This document shows positions 48,066 to 59,796 of a DNA stretch of 64,000 nucleotides, one piece after another. The stretch comes from Heterostelium album PN500 (Eukaryota > Evosea > Eumycetozoa > Acytosteliales > Acytosteliaceae): assembly GCF_000004825.1 (NCBI RefSeq), contig NW_008805064.1, positions 744,001-808,000 on the forward strand. Reading direction: 5' to 3'. Position 1 is the first letter of the stretch, and each line of letters opens with the position of its first letter. The translations under genes were made by a program, and so were the position numbers. The notes beneath the pieces were generated by a model, which made no database searches, was not told where the DNA came from, and was given only the letters and a program-made list of their open reading frames with translations.

Positions 48066-49746
48066 TCTATTTTTATAATGATTGTGCTGCTGCTGCTGCT
48101 GGTAGTCCAGAGGAGGTGGTGTGAAGAGAGCTCTCTTTAAATTTCTAAAAAAAATAAATAAATAAAAATAAAATACCAACTTTAATACTCTTCTTGCAAA
48201 ATCAGACTATCTAAGGCTGTTTTGCAGGTTACTTTCAGATGGTCGAATGAGTTTTTTTGTTGTTGTTGCTGTTGTTTGGAGAATGATAATAAAAGATTAA
48301 TGTGGTTTTAGTTTTGAACTTATCGAAAAAACTTCAAAAAAAACTAAAAAAAAACAAAAGTGATAAAAAAAAATTAAAAATTTCCCAATATCTTAATATG
48401 ATCTACCCTATCTTCTTTTGTTGTTGAACTGGTTTTATAATGAATTTTGATATTTTCGTATATGAGGACGATGACTATTGAGATGCGATGTGGGTGTTTG
48501 GAAGGTTGGATAAAAATAAATTTAGTGCAAATGTAAATAAATAAAAAAAAACAAAAAAAAAAAATAAACAAACAAAATAAACCAATATTTATTTATTTAG
48601 CTTTTTGTTTCTTTTACTAATAATTATTATTATAGTTATTAATGATACATTAAAGTTATATTATAAAATAATAAAAGAGTTGGTTGGTGTTTTGCTAATG
48701 AATAAAAATAAAAACCAACAACAAACCTTTATAAGTAATTTTTACTCATAACGAATAAACTTGCAAACAATTTTAAAAGGAGTGAGTGTGGTGGTAGTAA
48801 ATTAAAATGAATTAATTTCACTAAGAAAAAAATAATACAGTTGTGTGTGTATTTAATTTTTGTTTGCTTCAAACTGAATGAATATACATTAAAAAATGTT
48901 TGTTTATTTATTTCATTGTCATATATATCTCAGTGTTGTTTTTTTTTTTTTAATCTTTAAAAATATATATTGTTCATTTATCTATTTGATAATGTTGATG
49001 ATAATCTAGTTGTTTAATTGTTTCATTTATCTAAAGGTAGAGCAATCGATTCCCATTGTCCAAAGAAGTTCCTTCTTCCTAGACAGATATTGAAATGTAG
49101 GAAACTCAATGCAAGCAACTCAAGCGGAGAAGTTCATGGAGAACTTTACAATGCACAACTCTATTTACTTGAGTCGGTTCTGTAATTACCTAACTCTCTT
49201 TACTGCATGATTATACATACTTTGTAAACATTTACAACTTGACCAAATCTCAAACTTATTCCCATTAGTAAATCAGTAAATCTTATATTAATTATTTAAT
49301 ACTAATTTTATATATTTTAAAATAATTATTTAAATATTTTTGGTACCATAAGAAAAAGAAATAAAATGTTTATTTTTTTTGATTTAATAGTTGGTTTAAA
49401 AAAAAAAAAAAAGGGGATAGGAGAGAGAGATTTACCTTATTATTGAATATTATATTATTCATTTGAATATATGTTGAATTATATATGTTATGATTCAATT
49501 TAATTTATGTTGATTTGGTTTCGCAAAGGGTGTTCGTTGTTGTAGTTGTTATTTTTTAGTTTTTTTTTTTTTAGTCAAGTTTGTAAGTGTTTTGATTTTT
49601 ACATGTAAGAAGTAAGTAAGTCATTGTTGTTTGATTAGTTGTTGGTTACTAAATATATATATGTATAAAGGTTGATCAGGTTAGGCGCTTGGCATTGTTG
49701 TTGTTATTGTTGTTGCTGTTGCTGTTGCTGTTGTTCCTCTAACACT
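48066..49746. other. 1.7-kb spacer
   Basis: Mostly AT-rich, but 49035-49260 is more GC-balanced and is treated as a separate candidate. CAA/TTG repeats at 49695-49735 sit just past the stop of MBF1. Confidence 0.5.
49023..49265 (-). CDS. Possible small two-exon gene or gene remnant (about 46 residues)
   Basis: The minus strand at 49265-49221 reads MGISLRFGQVVNVYK and ends in a perfect GTATGT donor. A second stretch, 49118-49023, reads LLALSFLHFNICLGRRNFFG... and ends ALPLDK-stop; it can be joined in phase after a GAG acceptor. The block is GC-richer than its surroundings and its codons look used. Other acceptors between the two parts lead to stops. It could also be a remnant of a larger gene, or a structured RNA. 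No family recognised. Confidence 0.3.
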
Positions 49747-50146
49747 TTACTTGAGTGGAGTACCAATGTCTTTTCCTCTTAACTTTACACCCAAAACCTT
49801 CTCCATCTTGATCAAGATTGGTACACTTGGAATGGCGGAACCATTTTCGTATGAATTAACTACTGAAGTGGTTTCGTAAATCTTTGCAGCCAACTCCTTT
49901 TGATTCATACCGAGTTGAGTACGTGCCTTTTGAATAGCCTTTGGCACTGATGCCTTTAACTCTGGAATCTTGATTGATTCCTCTTCCTCTTCAATCTTCT
50001 TTGCATTGAATTGTGAAGATCCTTTATTTGTTCCTGCATTATCTATATTATATATTTATAAACATTTTTGATATTTTAGTTAGAACCAATAATCCTAATC
50101 ATCTATTTATTTTTATCTACATACATTTCTTGGCAATTTCTGACAT
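49747..50146 (-). CDS. mbf1: Multiprotein bridging factor 1 (MBF1)
   Basis: Exons 50146-50125 (MSEIAKK) and 50042-49747 give 105 residues. The C-terminal 65 residues are the cro/C1-type helix-turn-helix: AIQKARTQLGMNQKELAAKI, ETTSVVNSYENGSAIPSVPI and KMEKVLGVKLRGKDIG, the strongly conserved MBF1 core. The N-terminal linker is short and acidic (KIEEEEESIKIPELKA). MBF1 bridges bZIP activators and TBP and also associates with collided ribosomes, preventing frameshifting. The family is usually 110-150 residues, so the N-terminal domain here is reduced. Confidence 0.93.
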
Positions 50147-50594
50147 TGTTTTGTTTTGTTTTTGTTTATATAATTTAAATAAAATTAGGAAATAAAGATA
50201 TTTATATGATTAAAAATAATAATATTGTTTTTGTAATTTTTGTTTTGTATGAATTTATTATAAATAAATAAATAAATAAATAAATAAATATTTTACAAAT
50301 GAAAATGTATGATTTGAATTGTTGTTTAAAATTTTTCAACACCATCTTTATATATTTACCCATTGAAGTGAATTGGGTGAAAAAACATTGAAAAAAAAAA
50401 AAGAAAGAATTTTTTTGTAAAAAAAATTTGAACTTAGGAAAACTTTTTCTTAAGGTTTTCTCTAGCATTCCGAAATCAGATCATAAGATTAATATCATTT
50501 TAATTTACAAGCATCAAAGTTCAAAATTAAGAATTAAAAGAATCATCAATAGGAATTTTTGTGAATTCTCATTGAAATTCATAATTGGTGACAA
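50147..50594. other. Divergent spacer between mbf1 and sen34
   Basis: AT-rich with an AAAT tetranucleotide repeat at 50260-50290 and A/T runs. Must hold both promoters; no distinct element. Confidence 0.5.
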
Positions 50595-51244
50595 ATGAAC
50601 ATAAAAATAACTGACGACAATAACAATCAAAAAGTTAATAATAATAATAATAATAGTAATCAAGAAAATAGTAATGATGATGATAATGGTGATACAGTTA
50701 TAAATGTATATAGAATCAATCGAAAATATCATTTTGTTTGGGATTCATCTGGTATGATTGACTTTAGAATTTTACTACTAGTTTTTTTTAATTGTAAATG
50801 ATTTTTAATAATATTATTGTTTTTTTTTTTTTTTGATTGTTTATTGTTGTGGTTATTATAGATGCATATCTATTGAGAAATAAATATAGGTTGGTTGGGT
50901 GTTTAATTGGATTGGTAGTGAATACTCATACTTTGGGTGGAACGATTCCTCTGTTGCTGTCGGTAGAAGAGGTTGCATTGGGTGTTGGACAGCGATGGCT
51001 TAGACTCATTGATGAAGATAAACTTGCAATTCCACTTCCAGAGGAAATAATAAAACTAAACGAAACAAGAAACTTAGATTCAAAAAGACAAATCGATCAA
51101 ATAATTGCAAAGAAACGACAAAAAGATCAACAATTCAAAGATACAAACAACGAGAACAGTGAAAGTAACATTAAAAAGCAACAAAAAAAACAAAAGAAAT
51201 TAGAGAAACAACAAGAGAAACAAGCTAAACTTAACAATAATAAC

Positions 51245-51276
<32 letters not shown>

Positions 51277-52060
51277 TAATAATAGTAATATTAGTAAAAA
51301 TGATAGTAATATCAATAATAATGATATGGAAATAGATGTAAATAATGATAATAACCAAGATAAACAACAACAACAACAACAACAACAAAAACAAACAGAG
51401 TCAAAAAATAAGAATCAACCACAAAATCAAAATCTAGAAGGATTGACACATATAAAATTATTGAATTCAATACAAGAAGTGTTAAGATATTCTAAAGATG
51501 AACAACAACTACAAGAACAACAACAACTTTTGCAAATTCAAAATATAGGTGAAAGTGTGGGTGGTGGTGATACTAATAATAATTATAACGATAGTGATAA
51601 AAGTGAAAAGAAAGCATCGATTATAGATTATGGAGTGTATATGAGTTGGAGGTCGAGAAGATCAGAGGGTTCTGTTGTGACATTCGGTGCATTGTTGCAG
51701 CAGATGTCAGAGATTGAATTACTGCGATATTATGTGTTTGAAGACTTGTGGAAGCGTGGCTACTATCTTACGAATGGCAGCAAGTTTGGTGGGTCGTTTT
51801 TAGCATACCCAGGCGATCCACTCTTGCATCATTCGGAACTGATCGTAATAGTACGCTCGCATACCCATGCAATGTCATCACATGAACTCACCACCATGGC
51901 AAGATTGGCAGTCAGTGTCAACAAAACAACTCTACTGGCTACTGCAATACCAAATGACAACCAACAACAACAACAACCTAATCAACAAACATCAGATACT
52001 AATCATAAACAAAATTATAAAATTGACTATTTAACATTGACATGGGAAGGTGTAACATAA
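50595..52060 (+). CDS. tRNA-splicing endonuclease catalytic subunit Sen34
   Basis: Exons 50595-50751 and 50862-52060 give 451 residues. The C-terminal nuclease domain (about 335-450) has RYYVFEDLWKRGYYLTNGSK, then FGGSFLAYPGDP with the catalytic-type Tyr, HHSELIV with the His, and SVNKTTLLA with the Lys, the full triad of the EndA fold. N-terminal YLLRNKYRLVGCLIGLVVNT is the Sen34 N-domain. Between them lies a charged, low-complexity stretch of about 150 residues with Asn16 (AAT/AAC repeats around 51235-51295) and Gln8. Sen34 cuts the 3' splice site of intron-containing tRNAs, in a complex with Sen2, Sen15 and Sen54. Confidence 0.92.
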
Positions 52061-54135
52061 CAAATTATCAAACAAAAATCAAGCAATAAAAATAGATAAA
52101 AATCTTAAATTTGGTGCTTTAACTTTAATTTTTTTCTTTTTTAACACTATGTTCTTGAATTTTTGATCATTGACATTCAAAGATTGGTAAAAATCACTTT
52201 ACACAAATTTGATAGAAAATAAACTGTTATTAAATTTAGGTTCTTGTGGGGTATCTAAATGGGGTAATTCCTTTTTAAATTGAAGGTTGTTTTTTTTAAT
52301 GAGATTGAGTACACCTAAAGTACTTTGAAAGAAAAATGAAAAAATATAAAAATTATTGTTGTTTGCATCATTAACAGTTCATGATTGGTTTTTTTTCAAA
52401 TTCCGTCGGTGTGGGAACTGTATTTGATTTCTTTTTTGCACTTTGATTTCTTAGACCATTCACACACTTTGATCACTATTAAAATTAAAATTAAAAAAAG
52501 AAAATGGGAAATTGAATTGTTTTTTTTTTTTTTTAATTTAATTGTAAAACAACACTTTTATGAGGTGATTCATTTTATTTTTCATACGCAACTTACTCTA
52601 TATCATACTATAGAGATAAAGAATACCTTCTACGCACAACACACAAATTTACAACCAACTCTTTTTTTTTTAAATAAATAATTAAAATAATAATAATAAT
52701 AAAAATAGTAATTAATTGTAATAACAAATAGTATTCATGATCTATTATTTATTTATTTGTAATCAATGAAGATTCAATAATATCAACTTTATAGAATTAA
52801 ACCTATTTATTATACAAGTAAAGTTAATTCGTTCGTTTAAAGCGCAAGAACACTGCCAATAATCCAATTATACAATAACATAACATAATAAGATATCACA
52901 TCATAAACATACAAGCTTGTAGATAACAGTAATTCAATTTTAGTATAATGGTACTGATATAAATAGATCCCTATAGACGAATGAATGTAAAATAAAAAGA
53001 TTTCACGTCTTTTATCAATCAGAAAGATAAAATCTAAAATGAAAGATAGATCCGATGAAGATATAATAATATTATTTTTAACAAACCATATCATCATCAA
53101 CATAAAAATGTTTATTACTTTACTATCTTATCTATCAATCTTCTGTTTTTAATATTCATACATCTTTATTATTAAAAATACTTGTCGATTCCAACCATAT
53201 TTGTACATAATTCATTAACGACACTGGACATAACTTTTCCATATAAGTAAATAAAAGAATCATTGAAATTGAAACGATAAATAAACACAATAATTAATAT
53301 CATTATTATTTCACAAACGAAAACAAATAACAACAACAAACAACAAACAACAACAACAAACAACAAAAAAAAAAAAACAAAATACATACCATATTAGATA
53401 GTAATGTATACATTATCAACTATCGTTTTTATTATTTTCAATATTTTTTTAATTGGCAACACAAACGACACACCACCACAAGTTAACACACACTCACACA
53501 CACCACACACTCACACTTATATATATATATATATTACACCATCACCACTGAAAACCTCATATACAATACCAACCTATAACCATATACAGTAGCAGACTTG
53601 AGTACTGGGAATTGCTTGGCACTGTAAATTATATCATCAAACATCACCAAACTAGATTGTTGTATTTAATTTTATTTCCATAATTAAATTAATCAATAAT
53701 ATTTTTGAACAATTTATAAATTGTATTGCATTCTATGTATTATGTTTATGATTTTTTATTATCATAAACATCATCATCATAAACATCATCATCATTAATA
53801 ATAATAATAATAATAACATAATATTTTTCTAACATTTTATTTAATAAAATTATAGATTCAAAAGTAAAATACTTGCAGATTCTCATACATCACTCTCAGA
53901 GACACACACACCTACACAACAAAATAATCAGCATCTATCGAAATTATTAATACAATTTCGAGAAATTTCACTTGACATAGTGAAATCAAATCAAATCAAA
54001 TCAATCACCACACTGTCCATAGTCAAACACCACAATAACCCTCCCTCCACTTTTTTCACTGATAAATCATAATAATAATCATATTTATATTAATTAATAG
54101 TTTAATTAAAGTCATATAGAGAAACAAAAAAAAAA
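52061..54135. other. 2.1-kb spacer without a supported gene
   Basis: AT-rich with CA-rich stretches (53480-53530 ACACACTC repeats, then TATA repeats) and CAA repeats at 53326-53365. A less AT-rich patch at 53585-53635 (CAGTAGCAGACTTGAGTACT) has no recognised coding or RNA structure. Two divergent-looking minus frames at 52837 and 53172 are hydrophobic AT-driven frames and rejected. Confidence 0.5.
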
Positions 54136-54936
54136 ATGACTAGTTCTTTTTGGAAAGCATTGAAAACTATTTTTATAACATTTGGCAACCACCAACATCA
54201 ACAACAGAGTTTAGAAAAGCGTAAACATAAAAACTCTAAGCACAAGCAGATAGATTATTCATCTTCAATCATTGATGATTCTTATTTACATTCCACACCA
54301 ACTACCCCACCAGGTTTATCATCACCAAATATTAATTCCATAAATAGCAACAACAATAATAGTAATAGTAATAATAATAATAATAGTAATCAACTGGATC
54401 ATAATATTAGTCATTTAAATTTAAATAATCCACATTTATGTCTGCCGAATCATCATGATGTTTTAGAAGAAGATATGATTGAATGGCCACAATGGGCAAT
54501 AGAGTTGGGAAAGAGACGCGATCTACAGTTGGTTTCAAGAAATGGAATGGACGTTGATGCAAATCGTATGCAAGCCGGATTCAAAGGCAGAAACTATGTA
54601 TATCAAGATAGAAAGTTTGTCACTGCCTACTATTGGAAAGGCTATAGCTCGATCATACACGACCAACATTTTCCAACCACCGATATAGAGATGACCGAAG
54701 AAGACAACAACTGCAATCACCCATTTTCCAGCTCACTAAACATAAGCGATCGATCGCTGATAGGTTATATATTTTGGAATATCAATTGTGAAGGACCCCC
54801 AGGATGTGTTCATGGCGGTGCTTTAGCAAGTGTTTTCGATGATAGTATGGCATGTTGTATACGTTATTATTATAATAATAGTTATGATGATGATGTTGAA
54901 GAAAGTCAAGAACAACAACAAAACCAAGAAGAAGAA

Positions 54937-54985
<49 letters not shown>

Positions 54986-55302
54986 TTTTAAAGATAGATA
55001 GTAATAATAATAATAGTAATAATCAATTTAAACAAAAGAAATATGCAGTAACAGCAAATCTATCTGTAAATTATAAAAAGTTTGTACCATTATTATCTGT
55101 ATCATTAATAGAGACCAAAATAGAGAGAAGAGAAGGCAAAAAGATCTATGTAACTTCAGTCATCAAAGATCAAAACGGTTCAGTTAGAGCAGAAGCTACT
55201 GCCATATGGATAGTCGTTAATATGTCTTCAGTGATATCACCATCACCATTATCAACACCTCTTACTCCAAGTACACCGTTTGGTTCACAATCCCCGAGAT
55301 AA
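54136..55302 (+). CDS. Hotdog-fold acyl-CoA thioesterase (PaaI/THEM4 type)
   Basis: Single exon, 388 residues. The first 115 residues are low-complexity with His/Gln/Lys and an Asn run. From about 120 the fold begins (MIEWPQWAIELGKRR). The catalytic motif of the PaaI/THEM4 thioesterase group is EGPPGCVHGGALASVFDDSM (about 217-236), with HGG and a downstream Asp. The second half has YAVTANLSVNYKKFVPL, RREGKKIYVTSVIKDQNGSV and RAEATAIWIVV, the long central hotdog helix partner strands. A Glu/Asn-rich insert (AAT repeats at about 54940-54980) breaks the domain between helix and next strand, probably as a surface loop. It would hydrolyse acyl-CoA thioesters; chain length preference is unknown. 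Confidence 0.88.
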
Positions 55303-56847
55303 TAATATTAAATAATAATAATAATAATAATAATATTTATAAATTTCACAATATTTATTTTAATTAATTATTTTTAAATAATAATAATAATAATAAAGAA
55401 TAGATATATAACTTTAATGTTTTTTTTTGCAATATAATTTTTAATGTGTTTTATGTTTATATGATAGATTGATACATAGATAGTTAAATTAAAATATATA
55501 AATAGAAATCATAAAGATAGATATAAATATTTAAACCACATTGATATACTATACACTATCCTGTTGTGATTACAACAAACACAAGCAAACACATATAAAT
55601 AAAACTTAAAAAACACACACTTTAAACCTTAAACTTAAATGTGTGTCTGTTTATTACTGAATAAACATTATTTATATAAAAAAGGTAGAAAAACATAATA
55701 GTGTTTTATATAATTTTACTTTGGAAGGTGGTCTACCAATTTAATTTTAAATATTATATGTTTTATTTGAAAATTTATTAATAACAATATTGTTTTAAAA
55801 TGGTGTGTTAAATTTTATTACCATTGAATTGGATGATGATTGTGATTGATCAATATTTGCATTACAAAGATAAAGGGTAAGTGAAGTGACAGTGTTGATT
55901 GATCATGGGGAAGTAGTAGTGGACTTGTACTCACACACCCTGATCTCTCTAACATCAAAGAGCAACAATCAACAACAATAACAAATCTATGCCATGTCAT
56001 TAAACACAACACTCCACAGAACCATTTTATGTTGTTAACAATCTCACACACTACCTCCATCACCACAACAAAAAATAATATAAAATAAAAAAATTTTAAA
56101 AAATTGATTTTAAAATTTTGCTTTTTAAAAAATGATCAAACATCAGTTGAAATTTTTTGTGTTTATCATTCACTTTGATAAACACAAAAATCGGTGCAAA
56201 CATCAAACATTCATGTGAATCGACAATTTTTTTTACGATAAGGGTTCATTTTTTTTTAAATGATCTCACCTGTGTTGAACACAAATCTTTTCATTGTGTG
56301 TCAATTCATTCAGATGGTATTAATTTTTCCTTTGTTGGACTTTTGTTACCTTTTGGTTATTAGCACAGATCTAGATATCACACAGCGAGTTTTGATCATT
56401 AATATTAATTGCATTACAACACACCGATGTCCTCCTCGATGTAAAGTTTGCATATATTGATACCCACATTTAATTAGTGGGTTCGTATTTACAATTATTG
56501 AAAATGTCTGTCGATTGATTTGAATGTGTTTGACCATCAACTATAAATTAAATCATTCTATCTTATCCAGAAATGTATAATCAAATAATAACAAATAATA
56601 GCAATAGCAATAATAACTATAATTATAGTTTTAATTTATTAATTAATAATAAACAACTTAATAATAAACAAACTTTATAATAACCTAATAACTAATAACT
56701 TTTAACTAAAAACTAATAACTTTAATCATATTATTTATTTAATCATATAATTATTTATTTATTTATTTATTTATTTAAATCAACGAAAATAATATTAAAG
56801 TAAAAAGTTAATATTATAAATATTTATTTATTTATTTATTTTTAATA
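55303..56847. other. 1.5-kb spacer upstream of the E2F gene
   Basis: Includes AAT repeats after the thioesterase stop, a perfect 15-bp hairpin (56154-56190, separate entry) and moderately GC-rich patches at 55860-56050 and 56330-56460 with no gene. It is presumably regulatory or contains an unrecognised RNA. Confidence 0.45.
56154..56190. repeat. Perfect 15-bp inverted repeat (hairpin)
   Basis: Left arm 56154-56168 is TTTTTGTGTTTATCA, a 7-nt loop follows (56169-56175), and the right arm 56176-56190 is the exact reverse complement TGATAAACACAAAAA. Both arms are outside any gene. Confidence 0.85.
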
Positions 56848-58140
56848 ATGGAACAACAATATAATAATAACAATGAAAATAATGATAATCATTATGAAGA
56901 TTTGTTTAATCATTTAAATTTCTTAAAACAAACCTCTATAAATAATATGTTTGAATCATTGTTGGGTAATACCAATCCAATCGAACAAAACACTGTTTTT
57001 CCTGATCAAATATTACCATTTGATATCCAACATGATATGATGATGGATGATCTCCATTCAGTGGAGAATATGGACTCTATTAGAATGGAAAGACTTTTAT
57101 TACAAGACGAGTTGGAGTGTATGCAAACAAACACTCAATCAATGTACTCTTGTGATTACTCCTCCGATGAATCATCGGATCCAATGTCTGATTTTGAAAC
57201 AAGCTCAGTAGAATGGAAGCTGAATGAAGTCAAAGTGATATCATCTCTACAATCAATTGAATTCCCAATCTCTATAGCATCATCCCCATTACCATCAACA
57301 TCAACCACTACCACCACAACCACAACATCAACTTCAAACCCCAATCCAATTTTTTATAATAACAACTACAACCACAATTACAATAACAACGCCAACAATA
57401 TCAATTATAATAATTTCAATTTACAACCAAAACAAACAAATTCAACCCCATCTTCAACCAACACCTCACCCACTTCCACTTTAAGAGTTGCAAGAACACC
57501 AATCGCTCAGAGTATCCCATCACCAAGAATATCAGCTTCTCTCACCACCTCTAATGGTGCCGGTCCAGTAAAGAGAAGTGAAAAATCATTGAAAAAGATA
57601 TGTGATATTCTGTTGGATGAATTTAGAGATTGCAGTAGAATGAAGATGGATCTCGAGACACTCAAAACAAAATTAAAAGTCAATAAACGTAGATTCTATG
57701 AAATTTTGAACGTCATGGAATGCCTTGGTGTCGTTACCAAAGAAGAAAGAGATACATTCTTCTGGAATGGTCTTCAACATATTCGTCCAAATATTATCTC
57801 AATCTATGTGAACAGTTCAGCGGAATTGAATCACAGTACCAATGGTTTTTCAACATCAGATGCTTCAAGTGAAACATCCGAGCCTTCTATCAAATCGATT
57901 TCTAATCTCTGTCACCTATTTATTAAATTGTTTTTCTCAAGACACCAAGTTTCCATCGCTGATGCCAAAGAAATCTATAACTTGGAATCTATGCCAGCCA
58001 AATGTAAAAGACTCTACGATATAGCAAATATTTTGGACAGTCTTGGTATTATTGGAAAAGTTCCAAAGACTGGTTCAAAGCAATACTATCAATGGTTAGG
58101 TCCTCCAACTATTGAGGAAATTTTAACTTCTACATTGTAA
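56848..58140 (+). CDS. Atypical E2F-family transcription factor with two DNA-binding domains
   Basis: Single exon, 430 residues. Residues 1-235 are low-complexity (Asn, Ser, Thr, with TTTTTTTTS from ACC repeats). Two winged-helix domains follow: about 241-310 (SEKSLKKICDILLDEFRDC, then NKRRFYEILNVMECLGVV) and about 349-425 (NLCHLFIKLFFSRHQVSI, then KCKRLYDIANILDSLGIIGK), both ending on the E2F/DP recognition helix signature (RR-I/F-Y-x-I-x-N-V/I). No dimerisation or Rb-binding region is visible after the second domain. This is the layout of E2F7/8 and plant DEL: two domains act without DP, often as repressors of cell-cycle genes. RRFY in place of RRIYD in the first domain is a departure. Confidence 0.87.
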   Translation: MEQQYNNNNENNDNHYEDLFNHLNFLKQTSINNMFESLLGNTNPIEQNTVFPDQILPFDIQHDMMMDDLHSVENMDSIRMERLLLQDELECMQTNTQSMYSCDYSSDESSDPMSDFETSSVEWKLNEVKVISSLQSIEFPISIASSPLPSTSTTTTTTTTSTSNPNPIFYNNNYNHNYNNNANNINYNNFNLQPKQTNSTPSSTNTSPTSTLRVARTPIAQSIPSPRISASLTTSNGAGPVKRSEKSLKKICDILLDEFRDCSRMKMDLETLKTKLKVNKRRFYEILNVMECLGVVTKEERDTFFWNGLQHIRPNIISIYVNSSAELNHSTNGFSTSDASSETSEPSIKSISNLCHLFIKLFFSRHQVSIADAKEIYNLESMPAKCKRLYDIANILDSLGIIGKVPKTGSKQYYQWLGPPTIEEILTSTL

Positions 58141-58299
58141 ATAAATCGTTGAAAATGTTTTAGTTGATCATTTATTTGAAAAAAAAAAAGTGAGAAATCT
58201 TTTTTACAAAAATCTACAGTACAACAATCTCCAACAACGGTCGATAAAGATTCTCTTCAGTGATGATATTCATGAAGAGATACAATTTATTAAATTATT

Positions 58300-58670
58300 A
58301 TGATCTTGGAATACAAATAAAACTACCATCATTTTGTGGTATAATTAAACTAAAACCAATTTTAAGTTCCGCTTTATCCACTTTTGTTTCAAATGCAATC
58401 TGAAAATTATGCTATCTTTACTGCCTTCTTTACACCACCATTAATTTGACCTGCGAACCTATTTCTCTTCTGAAACAAGAATACTAGCAGGATATTGAGA
58501 TTCCAAGTAAGTTCCAAACTCTGGAAGTGAGACAGAACCAAGAACGACTGTGGCATCTTTAACTTTTAAACAATCGATCTGAAATAAGGCGTTGTGCTTT
58601 AACAAAGAGCAAATCAAGTTCCAGTGTGATACCATTGAGGTGCATGATCTATATCAGAGAATTGAATTCT
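58300..58670 (-). pseudogene. Decayed coding remnant, parent not identified
   Basis: The minus strand reads protein-like stretches in different frames: HLNGITLELDLLFVKAQRLI (about 58640-58580), CLKVKDATVVLGSVSLPEFG and its extension (about 58560-58480), and, after a TTTTCAG acceptor, ETKVDKAELKIGFSLIIPQN to a stop near 58300. Frame changes and stops lie between them, and only some positions look like introns. Codon use is like the neighbouring genes. It is either a pseudogene or a gene with small exons that I failed to join. Confidence 0.4.
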
Positions 58671-59561
58671 ATATTAGTCCATTTTTAAAAAAGAATCAAG
58701 TCTTTATAATAGGAAGCAGAATAATTAATAAATAATAGAAAAGTAAAACAATTTAGTAGTTGTGTATGAAACGAGAGCTTGGTTAGAAGCAAGTGATATG
58801 ATTTATCACAAAAATGAAATAATTAAATAAGAAAGATATTTCAGTATTAAGCAAAAGAAAGATAAAGAATAATGATAGTGAACCAATAGTAAAAAAAGGG
58901 TAAAGATGGAGGAAGTCCAATTGCCAGTCGAAAATCAAGTCTTTGAAAAATAATTTAAGAAGTGAGTTGTTTGATTCAGTTGAAATTCTAATTGTAGGTT
59001 TTGAAGGCGTATTGTTTAGAATATCTAGAAGAACAATCTTAAGTTTACTGTATAATTCAGAGTTGTTCATAGAATTAGAAATAAATTCTAACATCTGATT
59101 AAAATTCGATTGATCAGAAAATATTTCTACATTTAAATTAAATCTGAATTAATTCTCTATTCATTTTCTTTACTCTCTACTAATATATCTGACCATTCCT
59201 ATTTTAACATATAAAAGTTTGTTTGAAAAAAACAAAAAACTTAAACTTTTTTGGTGGAAAAATTCCATGTGCTATATCACTTGTTTTGAACTGGGCTAAG
59301 TTTAAAAATGATCCAAAATGACTAGATCCCTCTTTTTATAGCAGAAATTAATTAATGATTTAAAGAAAATGGATTAAAATTAAATTAAATTATTTGAATA
59401 TCAGTAAAAAATGAAATAAATGCCCGCCTTTGATAGTTCAAAGCATCTATTGAATGAATTGTTGCCAAAGATTGTGCAGAACTAATCCTCAGGTCCCCCT
59501 TGAGTTTTTTTATTATCCATCAAATGTTTATTTATATAATGATACATACAACTGGCTCTAA

Positions 59562-59654
59562 CTAATTCTTTAATACTTTTGCGGAGAACTTCCAGTCATT
59601 CCATTTATTTCTAAAGTATAACAAAAGATCATAATCTGTCAAATCATCAGCACC
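59562..59654 (-). pseudogene. Cullin N-terminal fragment
   Basis: About 30 residues in one frame, starting right after a TTTTAG acceptor and ending at TAG: GADDLTDYDLLLYFRNKWND then WKFSAKVLKN. This resembles the cullin N-terminal repeat helix (pattern YxxxWxxYxFSSKVLNxIxxYLNR); the sequence stops where cullins continue. No other cullin sequence is nearby. The retained splice acceptor argues for a genomic fragment rather than a retro-copy. Confidence 0.5.
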
Positions 59655-59796
59655 CTAAAAATTTTTTAAAAAATGGTTAACAATCTGTTTTTATTTTTAT
59701 TGGTCTTCCCTCAAAAACTTGATTTGTCAAATTGCTCATATTATATTTTCTTCTTTGTTTGTTATAATGATATATTTAACTTTTCATTTAGGTATC

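Noticed and set aside
50260-50290. TAAA/AAAT repeats, considered as CRISPR-like or telomeric
   Set aside because: Simple tetranucleotide microsatellite without spacers.
53404-53592. Plus frame starting with a signal-peptide-like stretch
   Set aside because: The rest is CA/TA repeat (HTHTYIYIYI), no conserved sequence and no acceptable partner exon.
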